From positions 1 through 18,371 of the forward strand of contig CAYIJI010000021.1 of the NCBI GenBank assembly GCA_964363695.1: a DNA stretch of 18,371 bases, given 5' to 3'. Below, one piece after another: positions 7,860 through 15,793 of the stretch. The notes below the pieces were generated by a model. The model saw only the letters and a list, made by a program, of their open reading frames with translations. It made no database searches and was not told the DNA's origin. Numbering within the stretch: position 1 is the stretch's first letter; each line of letters starts with the position of its first letter. The position numbers were made by a program, and so were the translations under genes. Source of the DNA: JAMCZZ01 sp964363695. Lineage in GTDB: Bacteria > Patescibacteriota > UBA1384 > XYA2-FULL-43-10 > 1-14-0-10-43-13.

Positions 7860-8387
7860 TTAAAGATCTGTGTTGTTGATGTTGTTGTCTTCTAATAAAT
7901 TTTCGACTGCTGCCCACTCGGAATCCCCTTTTTCCGGGACGATAATCGTAAGCTTATCGCCATCGTGAACTTTAAAATATGTGACTGAAGCAAAAAGGAT
8001 TCTATATTTTTTTCCTTCAGCATTTACGATATACTTGCCTTCTGAAATTTCCTCAAGGTTTCCGATAATCTTTTTTCTCTTCACCGGTCCGATCTGCTTA
8101 AAAAGAAATGATCCGTCGGAAAGTATGGTTAATTTAAGGACATCTCCCGGAATAAGTTTTGACTTTGAGGCATAGTTCGGCGGTATAGGATATTTAGCTT
8201 TATCCGACCCGACCATATTTTCGCCGTCAAATACCCCTTCGACAAGCGTACCGTCTGCATTTTCCTCTAGAATTTGTGCTTTTTTGCTAATTTCTCTGGC
8301 GAATAAGATACCCTTTGCCTGCCGAATATTGTTCTCGGCAGATTCTAAGAGATGCTTTATCGCTTGTAATTCTTTTTCTTGGGGCAT
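7860..8387 (-). CDS. Conserved CPR-type protein of unknown function, helix plus beta-barrel
   Basis: 175 aa. Residues 5-40 form a charged helix (KELQAIKHLLESAENNIRQA). The rest is beta-rich: a conserved-looking core LVEGVFDGENMVG and YPIPPNYASKSKLIPGDVLK, then LTILSDGSFLFKQIGPVKRK, then a repeat-like second half, LFASVTYFKVHDGDKLTIIV, ending in EWAAVENLLE. I recognise the pattern as a widespread CPR hypothetical family with no assigned function. Small beta-barrels with KLxxGDxL turns suggest a nucleic-acid or regulatory role, but that is inference. It lies upstream of the sigma4/HARE-HTH gene, has its own promoter and ends at a palindrome. The Shine-Dalgarno is weak (CGGGA). Confidence 0.75.
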   Translation of the reverse strand: MPQEKELQAIKHLLESAENNIRQAKGILFAREISKKAQILEENADGTLVEGVFDGENMVGSDKAKYPIPPNYASKSKLIPGDVLKLTILSDGSFLFKQIGPVKRKKIIGNLEEISEGKYIVNAEGKKYRILFASVTYFKVHDGDKLTIIVPEKGDSEWAAVENLLEDNNINNTDL

Positions 8388-8442
8388 AATTTTTCCCGTT
8401 TGTTTGTTTTCTATTTCCCCTTCTGTCCCCTTTTACGCAATT

Positions 8443-8471
8443 ATCCTACCATATAATTGACCCTACGTCAA
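8443..8471 (-). promoter_or_regulatory. Promoter of the 175-aa gene with an inverted repeat over the -35
   Basis: On the minus strand -35 TTGACG (8471-8466), a 17-bp spacer and the extended -10 TGGTAGGAT (hexamer 8448-8443) lie about 55 nt before the ATG. TTGAC (8457-8461) and GTCAA (8467-8471) form a 5-5-5 inverted repeat over the -35, a possible operator. Confidence 0.6.
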
Positions 8472-8482
8472 CATTTTTTTCA

Positions 8483-8606
8483 GTAACCACTCACTACCCC
8501 TGTTGTCATCCCAGACTGCAAGCTTGAGATCTGGGATCCAGAGAGTTAGTCTGCTTGCATAATTTCTAGATTCCAGATCAAGTCTGGAATGACAGTGAGT
8601 GGTTAC
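8483..8606. mobile_element. IS66-end-like miniature element, unit 1
   Basis: A 124-bp unit bounded by the perfect 13-bp inverted repeat GTAACCACTCACT / AGTGAGTGGTTAC. Inside is an imperfect palindromic core running from GTCATCCCAGACTGCAAG to CAAGTCTGGAATGAC. The 8-bp TTTTTTCA flanks both ends exactly. It has no coding capacity. Ends starting GTAA with 8-bp duplications are the hallmark of IS66-family insertions. Confidence 0.75.
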
Positions 8607-8614
8607 TTTTTTCA

Positions 8615-8747
8615 GTAACCACTCACTACCCCTGTTGTCATCCTGAGTGGAGCTTGCGAAGGATCTAGTGAAACGATCTAATAGTAACGCTCGCTGGATT
8701 CTTCAGCCTAAAGTCGGCTTCAGAATGACGATACAGTGAGTGGTTAC
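8615..8747. mobile_element. IS66-end-like miniature element, unit 2
   Basis: A 133-bp unit with the same 13-bp terminal inverted repeats and the same CCCCTGTTGTCATCC left subterminal sequence as unit 1, but a different palindromic core (GTCATCCTGAGTGGAGCTTG to GGCTTCAGAATGAC). It is flanked by TTTTTTCA on both sides. Confidence 0.75.
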
Positions 8748-8755
8748 TTTTTTCA

Positions 8756-8916
8756 GTAACCACTCACTCACGCTGTCATTTCGACTCCTCAGCCTTGTCT
8801 GAGAGCTTGCCCTGAGCGCAGTCGAATGGGGTGGAGAAATCTTAAAAATAGATTGAATACTATTAGAAGATCCCTCCACGTTGGTCGGGATGACAACAGG
8901 GGCAGTGAGTGGTTAC
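8756..8916. mobile_element. IS66-end-like miniature element, unit 3 (inverted)
   Basis: A 161-bp unit with the same inverted-repeat ends. The GCCCCTGTTGTCATCC subterminal sequence is at its right end, so it is inverted relative to units 1 and 2. Its core (GTCATTTCGACTCC to GGTCGGGATGAC) in reverse orientation closely matches the core of unit 4 near 11762-11818. Confidence 0.75.
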
Positions 8917-8921
8917 TTATA

Positions 8922-8958
8922 TAAAAAATAAACCATCTCTTCTAAAGCGGTTTATTTT
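8922..8958 (-). terminator. Intrinsic terminator of the 848-aa ATPase gene
   Basis: On the minus strand AAAATAAACC (8958-8949) and GGTTTATTTT (8934-8925) pair as a 10-bp stem around a 14-nt loop, and the T-tract continues to 8923. It lies 69 nt after the stop codon, directly after the octamer array. Confidence 0.75.
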
Positions 8959-9026
8959 AGCTTATTGCTTATTGCTTATCGGCTTACTAGCTTGCTAGCT
9001 TACCAGCTTACTTGCTTACTTGCTTA
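8958..9026 (-). repeat. Octamer/heptamer array between the ATPase stop codon and its terminator
   Basis: Reading the minus strand from the TAA at 9029-9027, the next 69 nt are six octamers (TAAGCAAG twice, TAAGCTGG, TAAGCTAG, CAAGCTAG, TAAGCCGA) and three heptamers (TAAGCAA twice, TAAGCTA). Eight of the nine units begin with TAA, and because the unit length is 8 or 7 these stops fall in all three frames. Confidence 0.8.
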
Positions 9027-11573
9027 TTATGCTGTTTTCACCACATCGGTTGAGCTTATCCCCGGGAGATCGATTGCGTTAACTTTAGTCCGTTCCAATA
9101 TTTCACTATTAACCAGTTCTCTCGGCTTTCCGTATTTTAGTCTTGAGAGTTCTTTTACAGCGCTTCCCAACTGTTTATTTTCATTTGGATCTGGAGCGAT
9201 ACTTTGACCATTAAAGGGCTTGGTTGGCGCGCCGTCAATAAGCATTTTTATATAGAAATTATATTTATCAATATTCGTCATATCATCAGGCTTCAGCGGA
9301 TCGTATTCTTTTACAAGAAAATCAGCATCGGCAGCACCAATTCTAAAAGATATTAGAGTGCCAGCGTTGCCGATAACAGCATTTCGTATTTTTTCGTCGA
9401 GCTGAGCAATGTATTGGTTGGTAATATTTAAGGATAATTTATACTTGCGTGATTCCGAAAGAATGGTGGCAAAAACATCGGTAATAAAGTTTTGGAACTC
9501 ATCAACGTAGAGATAAAATGGAATCCTCTGTTCTTCAGTTAAATCTTGCCTTGAAAACGCGCCGATCGAAATTTTCGAGACGATTATCATGCCCAAAAGA
9601 AAAGCGTTTATCTCCCCTATCAATCCCTTCGATAAATTGCAAATTAGAATCTTTTTACCGTCCATTACTTCCCTAAAATCAAACGACGACTTTGTTTGGC
9701 CGATAATGTTTCGCATCATATCATTAGTCATAAATCGGCCGAATTTGGAAGTAAAATAATTAAGCATTTCAGATTTGTGAAAATCGGCGGTTTTAGCCAT
9801 TTGTTTTTCCCAGAAATTTTTAACAACTGGATCTTGAACATATGTCAGACGGTCTTTTTCAAAATCAGGATCAGTAAATAGACGCGGAATATCAATTAGC
9901 GTCCCTCCCTCAGGATGCGCCATCAATGTTAGAGCGGCATTTCTCATCCAATGTTCAAATTGCGGGCCAACAATTCCGGTTTGTCCCGGATCGAAAAGCT
10001 TGTAGAATATTTGGATCGCTTCTTGAACTAAAAAATCTCTCTGTTCTGGAGTTTTCCACTCCAGCAAATTCAATCCCATCGGACGCTCAATGTCAGCCGG
10101 ATTGAAGTAGATTACGTCATCCGCTCTCTCTTTTGGTATTCGGTTAAGAATAAATTCGGCCGCATCCCCGTTCGGGTCAAGATAGCATACGCCCTTGCCT
10201 TCTTTAATATCCTGTAAAATCATATTCTCAAAAAGGACAGTCTTGCCCACGCCTGTTTTACCAATCATATAAATATGCCTTAAACGATCGATTTCTTTAA
10301 TTTTAATGGGAATGCTTTCTCCTCGATACAAACTATTTCCAATAGTAGTCCCCTCTTTTGGTAAGTTTGCTGGAGGCGGCTCTTTTTTAGCTAAAAGCCA
10401 AGCAATGTTGGGGGTTTCGATAAACCGATTTGGAAGGTGATATAAAGAAGAAAGCTCTTCCGTATTTAAAATCAGTCTTGGTCCCCTGCCAAAAATTCTA
10501 AAAACATAATTAGCGATATCTTCGGATTTGCTTCTTGGATATTTCACTGTCAAGCCGTTTGATTCAGGAGCATTGAACTGATTGAAGGCCGAAGCAATCT
10601 CTTTGGTATTTTGACGGGCCTGCTCTGCCGTCGGCGCAACACTCACAATTCTAATTTGGCACTCAAACCCAAGTTTGGCTGTTTTTTCTCCCAAAAGTTT
10701 GATTTGATTCTCCTGCATTGGCGTTAATTTCATTGGATTTTTTGGATTGTAAAATTCGCTGTGTTCTTCTTCGCCTTTGCCCTGTACAGATTGGCCGGCA
10801 GAACCTAGAAAATTAAAAAACGTCTCCCCCGCTCTGGCAACAATTGAATTTGAATGGGAAATTCGTGATTTGCCGTGTTGGATATTAAAAGCCACCCTTT
10901 CCCCTGCTGTTCTCCAAACTCCGGTAGTCGGCCGAAGTAAAAACTGTATCCCCGCCAACTCATCCTCGCCCAACTTTGATAAGGTATTTGACAAAGCATT
11001 GAGTGGATCATCTTCAAGTGTTTTATATGTTTTTAAGGGAAAAATGAATCTTTTAATTAAGCCTAAATTAGCTACCTCTATTTTTAAAGGCTTATTAGGA
11101 AATATTGAGTAATTTTTATCCAGAGAAATTTCTGCGTGAGGATATTGGGCGTGCAAGTTTTTGATGACCGTGTCCGCAATTTTTTGAGAAGCGCCTACAT
11201 AAAAATAGATTAAATTGTCTTTCGCAATTAGTTCTAAAGAAATATGGTCTTGGCCGTACAATCTCTTTGAAACCGTATTATCGAACATCGCATTCAAATT
11301 CGCATAGAATGGTTCGATTACGGCGAGCATCTCCTGAAAATTTTTCCGCTGATCATCTTCTCCAGCATGTCTTTCCTTTGGTACCAGCACTTTATACATC
11401 ACCCAATCTTTAGTAAGACGAATTTGATTTTTCCGTAAGACGGATTTTCTTATTTTTTGATAAACTATATAGCCCAAAACAATGGCCGCACAAAAAGCAA
11501 TCAGCCAAATCCACCAATTTGTGCTTCCTGCTCCACTTGACTCACCATAGTTATAATAATTATCGCTTGCCAT
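9027..11573 (-). CDS. Membrane-anchored HerA/VirD4-type ATPase (type IV secretion DNA-binding domain family), short form
   Basis: 848 aa. A short polar N-terminus precedes a membrane helix (20-38), an alpha/beta domain to about 420, and a RecA-like motor. Motifs are Walker A GKTGVGKTV (438-446), CYLDPNGD (463-470), FYLYVDEFQNF (686-696) and NQYIAQ (719-724). It aligns by eye with the 1025-aa protein throughout, including the HLPN/HLPH..ETPNI region and the ISFRIG.(T/A)DADFLVKE segment, but ends soon after the motor without the charged tail. LDPNGD replaces the VDPHGE of its paralogue, closer to TraD-like forms. The role is inferred as DNA or protein transport at the membrane. It is the last gene of the run starting at 16224, although 318 bp of repeats separate it from the 537-aa gene. 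No Shine-Dalgarno is visible before the ATG, so initiation may be leaderless or coupled in an unusual way. Confidence 0.88.
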   Translation of the reverse strand: MASDNYYNYGESSGAGSTNWWIWLIAFCAAIVLGYIVYQKIRKSVLRKNQIRLTKDWVMYKVLVPKERHAGEDDQRKNFQEMLAVIEPFYANLNAMFDNTVSKRLYGQDHISLELIAKDNLIYFYVGASQKIADTVIKNLHAQYPHAEISLDKNYSIFPNKPLKIEVANLGLIKRFIFPLKTYKTLEDDPLNALSNTLSKLGEDELAGIQFLLRPTTGVWRTAGERVAFNIQHGKSRISHSNSIVARAGETFFNFLGSAGQSVQGKGEEEHSEFYNPKNPMKLTPMQENQIKLLGEKTAKLGFECQIRIVSVAPTAEQARQNTKEIASAFNQFNAPESNGLTVKYPRSKSEDIANYVFRIFGRGPRLILNTEELSSLYHLPNRFIETPNIAWLLAKKEPPPANLPKEGTTIGNSLYRGESIPIKIKEIDRLRHIYMIGKTGVGKTVLFENMILQDIKEGKGVCYLDPNGDAAEFILNRIPKERADDVIYFNPADIERPMGLNLLEWKTPEQRDFLVQEAIQIFYKLFDPGQTGIVGPQFEHWMRNAALTLMAHPEGGTLIDIPRLFTDPDFEKDRLTYVQDPVVKNFWEKQMAKTADFHKSEMLNYFTSKFGRFMTNDMMRNIIGQTKSSFDFREVMDGKKILICNLSKGLIGEINAFLLGMIIVSKISIGAFSRQDLTEEQRIPFYLYVDEFQNFITDVFATILSESRKYKLSLNITNQYIAQLDEKIRNAVIGNAGTLISFRIGAADADFLVKEYDPLKPDDMTNIDKYNFYIKMLIDGAPTKPFNGQSIAPDPNENKQLGSAVKELSRLKYGKPRELVNSEILERTKVNAIDLPGISSTDVVKTA

Positions 11574-11710
11574 TTTGTTTTTGTATTAAATAGTTAATTG
11601 TCATCCCCCCTCTCCACGTCATCCTCGGGCAGGCACATTCGGCAAGCTCAGTGTAAACAAGCCATGACCCGGGGATCCAGGATAGTAATTTATTTATTAG
11701 TGGATTCCCT

Positions 11711-11879
11711 TCTTCAAGGTAACCATTCACTCGCCCCTGTGTCATCCCGACCATTTACTTTGTCATCCCGACCAACGTGGAGGGATCTTCTAATAGTAAT
11801 TCAATTTATTTTTAAGATTCCTCCGCCCTCGGACAATGCCGAGGAGTCGGAATGACACAGTGAATGGTTACTCTTCAAG
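11711..11879. repeat. 8-bp target duplication around unit 4
   Basis: TCTTCAAG at 11711-11718 and 11872-11879 directly abuts GTAACC and GGTTAC of unit 4. It is an exact duplication of a non-simple sequence, so chance is an unlikely explanation. Confidence 0.85.
11719..11871. mobile_element. IS66-end-like miniature element, unit 4
   Basis: A 153-bp unit with ends GTAACCATTCACT / AGTGAATGGTTAC. Compared with units 1-3, one base differs in each arm (C to T on the left, G to A on the right), so pairing is kept. The core carries a 12-bp direct repeat, GTCATCCCGACC, and matches inverted unit 3. Exact 8-bp duplications flank it. There is no open frame inside. Confidence 0.85.
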
Positions 11880-11891
11880 GAAATGACAATA

Positions 11892-13505
11892 TTAAGCTGC
11901 CTTCTGAGCTTGTTCGGATTCTTGTCCCTGTTCGGTACTCGTGGCATTGAATATATGTGACGTGTCTAATTCACCGCCTTTCCCATCGATATGTTTGACT
12001 AGCTCTTCAGTATTGGTTGGCATTGCCCCGTCGGATTTTCTTCCAAACACCTTAAATCTATCCAAGAATCCCCTCTTTGGTTCAGGTGGTGAAGGCTGCT
12101 CAACTTGCTGTTCTGGTTCCGCCGCCTGCCGTGCCTCGATCACTGGCTTAATATCAACAACATTGCCCGTTTCTTCGCTGCTCGGTGCTTGTGGAATTTC
12201 TGGAGTATCAATAGTAATGTCCGGTCCGAGCTTTTGCTCCGATGGTGTAGCCGACAGCGGAGTTTCAACAACTTGTTCCACTCTCGGTACAGGCGGTTTG
12301 ATATTGTCGATGTTTCTTGGCTGTTCAACTGGCCTATATTGGACTCCGGGAATTCCCTCTGCAATCTTTCTCACTCTTGCTCTAACTGTATCTATTTCAC
12401 CTCCAAGCTCGTTTTTCTCTGCCCTTATATAATCAGCCACATTTGTTGGTTTTAGTTTTACTGGCAGGGAAGCAGTGCCGGCGGCAATCGAATCCTCTTG
12501 AAACTCTCCCGTCGGATTAACGATGCTTCTCGGCTCTCCATCCTCGCCGATTTCCATCATATCCACATAAGTATGAGGCTCAGCTTTAGGTTCAGGCACA
12601 AAAATAGGTTCAGGAGCAACCTCTGGTTTTGATATTTCCGAAGGAGCAACCGGTTCAGCTTCAACCAATGGCTCAGGACCGACTGAATCCGCAACCTCAA
12701 CATCCTCCTCTTTTGCGCCCTCCCCCTCCATATCTAAATCAATGCCAGGCAAAAGATGATCTCCGCTCCCCTTCTCACTCAAAGAATCATCCGCTTCTTT
12801 TTTCTTAGCTATTTTTAGCAAGTTTGGTTCGACTATTTTTTGTACCTTATGATTCAACGCCCCCTGTTTTAAAGCTTCAGTATGCTCATCTGATTCTGTC
12901 TCCAAAATCACCTCGCTGGACATCCCCACTTCGTCGGGTTTTTTTCTTTCAAACCGTTCATATATTTTTGCTCTCAATTCAGAACTTATTATATTTGATA
13001 ATTTATCCAAAATGTCTCTTTTAAGCGCAATCATTTCCTGCAGGTTTTGACCAACCTCATTTTTCAGAGTAACGAATCCACTTTCTCGTCTGTTGTCTGA
13101 TAAAACCACTCTTCCTAAGGAATTTGTACTACTATAATGATCTTCTTTAGCTTTTGTTGCATCACGCAATTCCTCTTCAATTTTTTTGGTTTTTTTTGCC
13201 AATGCCTTAAACTTATCCACAACCCCCATTAATTCATCAAACTTTTCTCGTTCGGCTTGTTTTATTTCTTCCGTCTTAATTGGTTCGAATGAATCGCCAT
13301 GCTCTGTTTCAATTTCTCGCGTTTTTTCTAAAGTAACTTTATTTTCTAGATCATAATCCCCTTCTCTTCTTGTATCTTTAGAAAAATCCTCCGGTGAGGC
13401 TTCAATTTCTTGAGTCCTTTCACGCAAAAAATCAGCATAGCCGTCTCTAGCTTCACCCATAACACTTTCTAATATTGAGTTTTTATCTACTCCACTCATA
13501 AACAA
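11892..13505 (-). CDS. Acidic coiled-coil and disordered protein of the ATPase gene cluster
   Basis: 537 aa, not recognised. Residues about 1-75 are charged (DFLRERTQEIEASPEDFSKD) and a coiled-coil-like stretch follows at about 80-130 (KFKALAKKTKKIEEELRDA). A long Glu/Pro/Val-rich linker (VAPEPIFVPEPKAEP) follows, then a short amphipathic basic patch PKRGFLDRFKVFGRK at about 476-490, and a Gln-rich end. There are no membrane segments. It starts 11 nt after the 758-aa gene. TTG at 13505 has AGGA 5 nt upstream; ATG at 13499 is an in-frame alternative two codons later with AGGA 11 nt away. I infer a scaffold or linker, with the amphipathic patch possibly touching the membrane. That rests on composition and context only. 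Confidence 0.75.
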   Translation of the reverse strand: MFMSGVDKNSILESVMGEARDGYADFLRERTQEIEASPEDFSKDTRREGDYDLENKVTLEKTREIETEHGDSFEPIKTEEIKQAEREKFDELMGVVDKFKALAKKTKKIEEELRDATKAKEDHYSSTNSLGRVVLSDNRRESGFVTLKNEVGQNLQEMIALKRDILDKLSNIISSELRAKIYERFERKKPDEVGMSSEVILETESDEHTEALKQGALNHKVQKIVEPNLLKIAKKKEADDSLSEKGSGDHLLPGIDLDMEGEGAKEEDVEVADSVGPEPLVEAEPVAPSEISKPEVAPEPIFVPEPKAEPHTYVDMMEIGEDGEPRSIVNPTGEFQEDSIAAGTASLPVKLKPTNVADYIRAEKNELGGEIDTVRARVRKIAEGIPGVQYRPVEQPRNIDNIKPPVPRVEQVVETPLSATPSEQKLGPDITIDTPEIPQAPSSEETGNVVDIKPVIEARQAAEPEQQVEQPSPPEPKRGFLDRFKVFGRKSDGAMPTNTEELVKHIDGKGGELDTSHIFNATSTEQGQESEQAQKAA

Positions 13506-13516
13506 TCAATTCCTAA

Positions 13517-15793
13517 TTAAGCAGTAGCCGCTCCTCCGCCGCCTCTGCCTCCGCGTCCCCCACCACCGCCGCCACCTTCAGGCTTATCAGGCTTCTCTTT
13601 TTGCTGCGCTATCTTATTCTTAAACAAAACTTCATTTGAAGTAGTATTGATGGCTTTTAAGAAATCTTCGAATTTTATCGTTACAAAATTTGATCTATCC
13701 GACTGAAGAGTTTTATCTTCAGGAATTTTTCCATCAACCAGTGATCCCACATATGCTCGAATATTTCCCGCCTCCTCATCTATTCCGTCAATTACATACC
13801 ATTTTTTATTTATTAAATAGATTTGATCCTTTTCAAGCTGGCTAACGATTCTTCGCCCTTTCAATGCTTGGTTTATTAACTTTAGCTTTTCAGCATGTTG
13901 ATTTTCTTCCATTTCTTCAATCACCGCCTCGCCCGCTTCTGTAGTCACTAAAACACCACTGGACTTGGCAATACAATTTTTAAGAAGGCTTTCGGTTGAA
14001 ACAGTAATATTTTCTCGTTTATATTCACCTTTAGAATTACGGATGGAAATATTAACATTTTTTGTTTTTTCACCTATCCTTTTTACCTCAATAGTATCGC
14101 CCGCCTCTAGCACGATGTCTCCATCAATCATTTCAACAAATATCCCTTCCGGCTTAAGATGAGGATCTCCCTGCAATCCTTTTCGTGGCTTCCACTTATC
14201 CCCAACCTGAGGAATTTTTACACCGTAATCTTTGGCAATAGTGCGAACCCCTTCATCTACCGACCGGTTTTCTTTAAACTCGTCAACCGAATTCGCCATT
14301 TTTTTGCCATTTCGTATATGTTCTTCGCCAGAATATCCATATATTTTTTCACCACTCTCTCTGTCGCCGTTGGCATCCAAATAGTAAAATTTTGTTTCGC
14401 CATTTTCCGAACTTATAATTTCGACAATCTTTTTCCCAATTCCATCTGTCCACTCCCACACCGAGCCGGGTGTCAACTGCTCCTTAATGGCTTCAAGCGT
14501 AGAAGCAGAATCTTCGGTTATGCTTTCACTATTTGCTCTTTCTTCACCAGAAAGCTCATTGTGCCTATTTCCTGCTTCGGTTCGCCCTCTTAAAGTAAAT
14601 ATTGGTGATTTTCTCTTCTCATTTGCGATTGAAGATTGCTTTGCCATGTCTGCAACTTCCATTGCGGTGCCGGCAAGCAACGGTGCAAAAATTTGCATCC
14701 CAACTCCGTAATATGTTGCCCAAAATGGAACATCACCTGCTAGTTGATGACCAAAAACCGTTCCGTCACCTACTGCGTGGGATATTGTGTGTAATATCCC
14801 TTCTTTACTAGCTTCCACCACTTCGCCCGCGCTGTTATACATAAATTGCACCCCATCAGAATAGGCTTTGATTTGATGAGGATCTCCTCCGTCAAAGTTT
14901 TGCATTCCGAGTGAAATCCCATCTCCGCTCATAATAGCGCCAACGGTCCCAAGCGTTACAGCATTGTTTACAATCATTCGGATAAGTCTTCCGTTTCTTC
15001 TAACCTTGCCCAAATTGGAGATTAATTGACTCGTATCTTTTCCTTGAATTTCCAAGGAATCAATAATGCCTTGTAACATTTCGTTTAGATGAATTTCGCC
15101 TTCCGGCGTTTCTATTATTTCATCAACTCTTATAGTATTATCTTCAGCTTCTCCAGTTTTAGTAATTAATTGTCTCGCTTCGAGAGCTGACATAATTGAT
15201 GCTAGGTTCTGCCCCTTTTGATCCCTTAAAGCATTGAGAACTGCTTTTTCTCCTTTAACTTTTTTGCCAAGTCCCCAGTACTGCACTGCTTCTCCAACAG
15301 CATCGGTCATTAGGCGAATTCCAGCAGAAAGTGTAAACGGGGTAGCAGCTCCAGTAATTCCTGTAAATGATCCGAGAGTTAACAAGACTCCTCCCAAGCC
15401 TTTGGCTGCAACCTTGATTGCCTTGCTGGTTCCTCTTAACCTCTCATTGCCGACTTGTTCGTTTTGCAAGGACTTTTCCGCCTCCAAAAACTGAACTAAA
15501 TAGCTTTCCAGAGCATGATCCATGTACTCAGCATTAATTTCCTTTACCTTCCCTCTCTCATCTTTTACCACAGTCGCCTCATGAGAACGATCCCGGTCTC
15601 TAGAATTTATATACTTATCTTCAAATTCATCAAATTTCTCTAGAAAATCTTTGGCGTCATTCCCCATTGTACTCTGCACATGTTCGCGAAATCGGCCAAA
15701 ATTTTCTTCTCTACGCGAAAAATCACGCCCGGTTTCGCCCGACTGATTCTGAGTTTCATTCGGTTGAGTTGTTGAAATCCCCTCTGACGCCAT
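13517..15793 (-). CDS. Large membrane-associated protein with Gly-rich C-terminus
   Basis: 758 aa, not recognised. Residues 1-125 are charged and helical. Hydrophobic Gly/Ala-rich segments lie at about 128-160 (KGLGGVLLTLGSFTGITGAA), 273-297 and 355-382, so it probably spans or inserts in the membrane. Residues about 420-730 look like small beta domains (PGSVWEWTDGIGKKIVEI; PQVGDKWKPRKGL; GRRIVSQLEKDQIYLINKKW). The end is a PEGGGGGGGRGGRGGGG tail, followed by AATA. The start ATG overlaps the stop of the 143-aa gene by one base (TAATG), so translation is coupled. By position it is a candidate membrane partner of the ATPase encoded two genes downstream. Confidence 0.78.
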   Translation of the reverse strand: MASEGISTTQPNETQNQSGETGRDFSRREENFGRFREHVQSTMGNDAKDFLEKFDEFEDKYINSRDRDRSHEATVVKDERGKVKEINAEYMDHALESYLVQFLEAEKSLQNEQVGNERLRGTSKAIKVAAKGLGGVLLTLGSFTGITGAATPFTLSAGIRLMTDAVGEAVQYWGLGKKVKGEKAVLNALRDQKGQNLASIMSALEARQLITKTGEAEDNTIRVDEIIETPEGEIHLNEMLQGIIDSLEIQGKDTSQLISNLGKVRRNGRLIRMIVNNAVTLGTVGAIMSGDGISLGMQNFDGGDPHQIKAYSDGVQFMYNSAGEVVEASKEGILHTISHAVGDGTVFGHQLAGDVPFWATYYGVGMQIFAPLLAGTAMEVADMAKQSSIANEKRKSPIFTLRGRTEAGNRHNELSGEERANSESITEDSASTLEAIKEQLTPGSVWEWTDGIGKKIVEIISSENGETKFYYLDANGDRESGEKIYGYSGEEHIRNGKKMANSVDEFKENRSVDEGVRTIAKDYGVKIPQVGDKWKPRKGLQGDPHLKPEGIFVEMIDGDIVLEAGDTIEVKRIGEKTKNVNISIRNSKGEYKRENITVSTESLLKNCIAKSSGVLVTTEAGEAVIEEMEENQHAEKLKLINQALKGRRIVSQLEKDQIYLINKKWYVIDGIDEEAGNIRAYVGSLVDGKIPEDKTLQSDRSNFVTIKFEDFLKAINTTSNEVLFKNKIAQQKEKPDKPEGGGGGGGRGGRGGGGAATA

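Larger units (their letters stand above)
8475..8755. repeat. Three identical 8-bp flanks of the tandem small elements
   Basis: TTTTTTCA occurs at 8475-8482, 8607-8614 and 8748-8755, directly adjoining the GTAACC and GGTTAC ends of units 1 and 2 and the left end of unit 3. The right flank of unit 3 is TTATATAA. The spacing fits target duplications from successive insertions at one site, or duplication of the array. Confidence 0.75.
11597..11890. repeat. Older palindromic intergenic repeat interrupted by unit 4
   Basis: ATTGTCAT at 11597-11604 and ATGACAAT at 11883-11890 are inverted outer arms, and GGGGATCCA and TGGATTCCC (just before 11710) form inner arms. Removing unit 4 with one flank restores a continuous right arm. 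The element fills the 318 bp between the 537-aa and 848-aa genes. I see no gene here. Confidence 0.55.

Noticed and set aside
8475..8924. CRISPR-like array (short repeat recurring every 120-160 bp)
   Set aside because: The repeats occur as inverted pairs, not direct repeats of one orientation. The intervening sequences vary from about 98 to 135 bp and are palindromic, and no cas genes are present.
13965..14811. Plus-strand open frames opposite the 758-aa gene
   Set aside because: They lack ribosome binding sites and known motifs, and lie opposite a gene with translational coupling to its neighbour.
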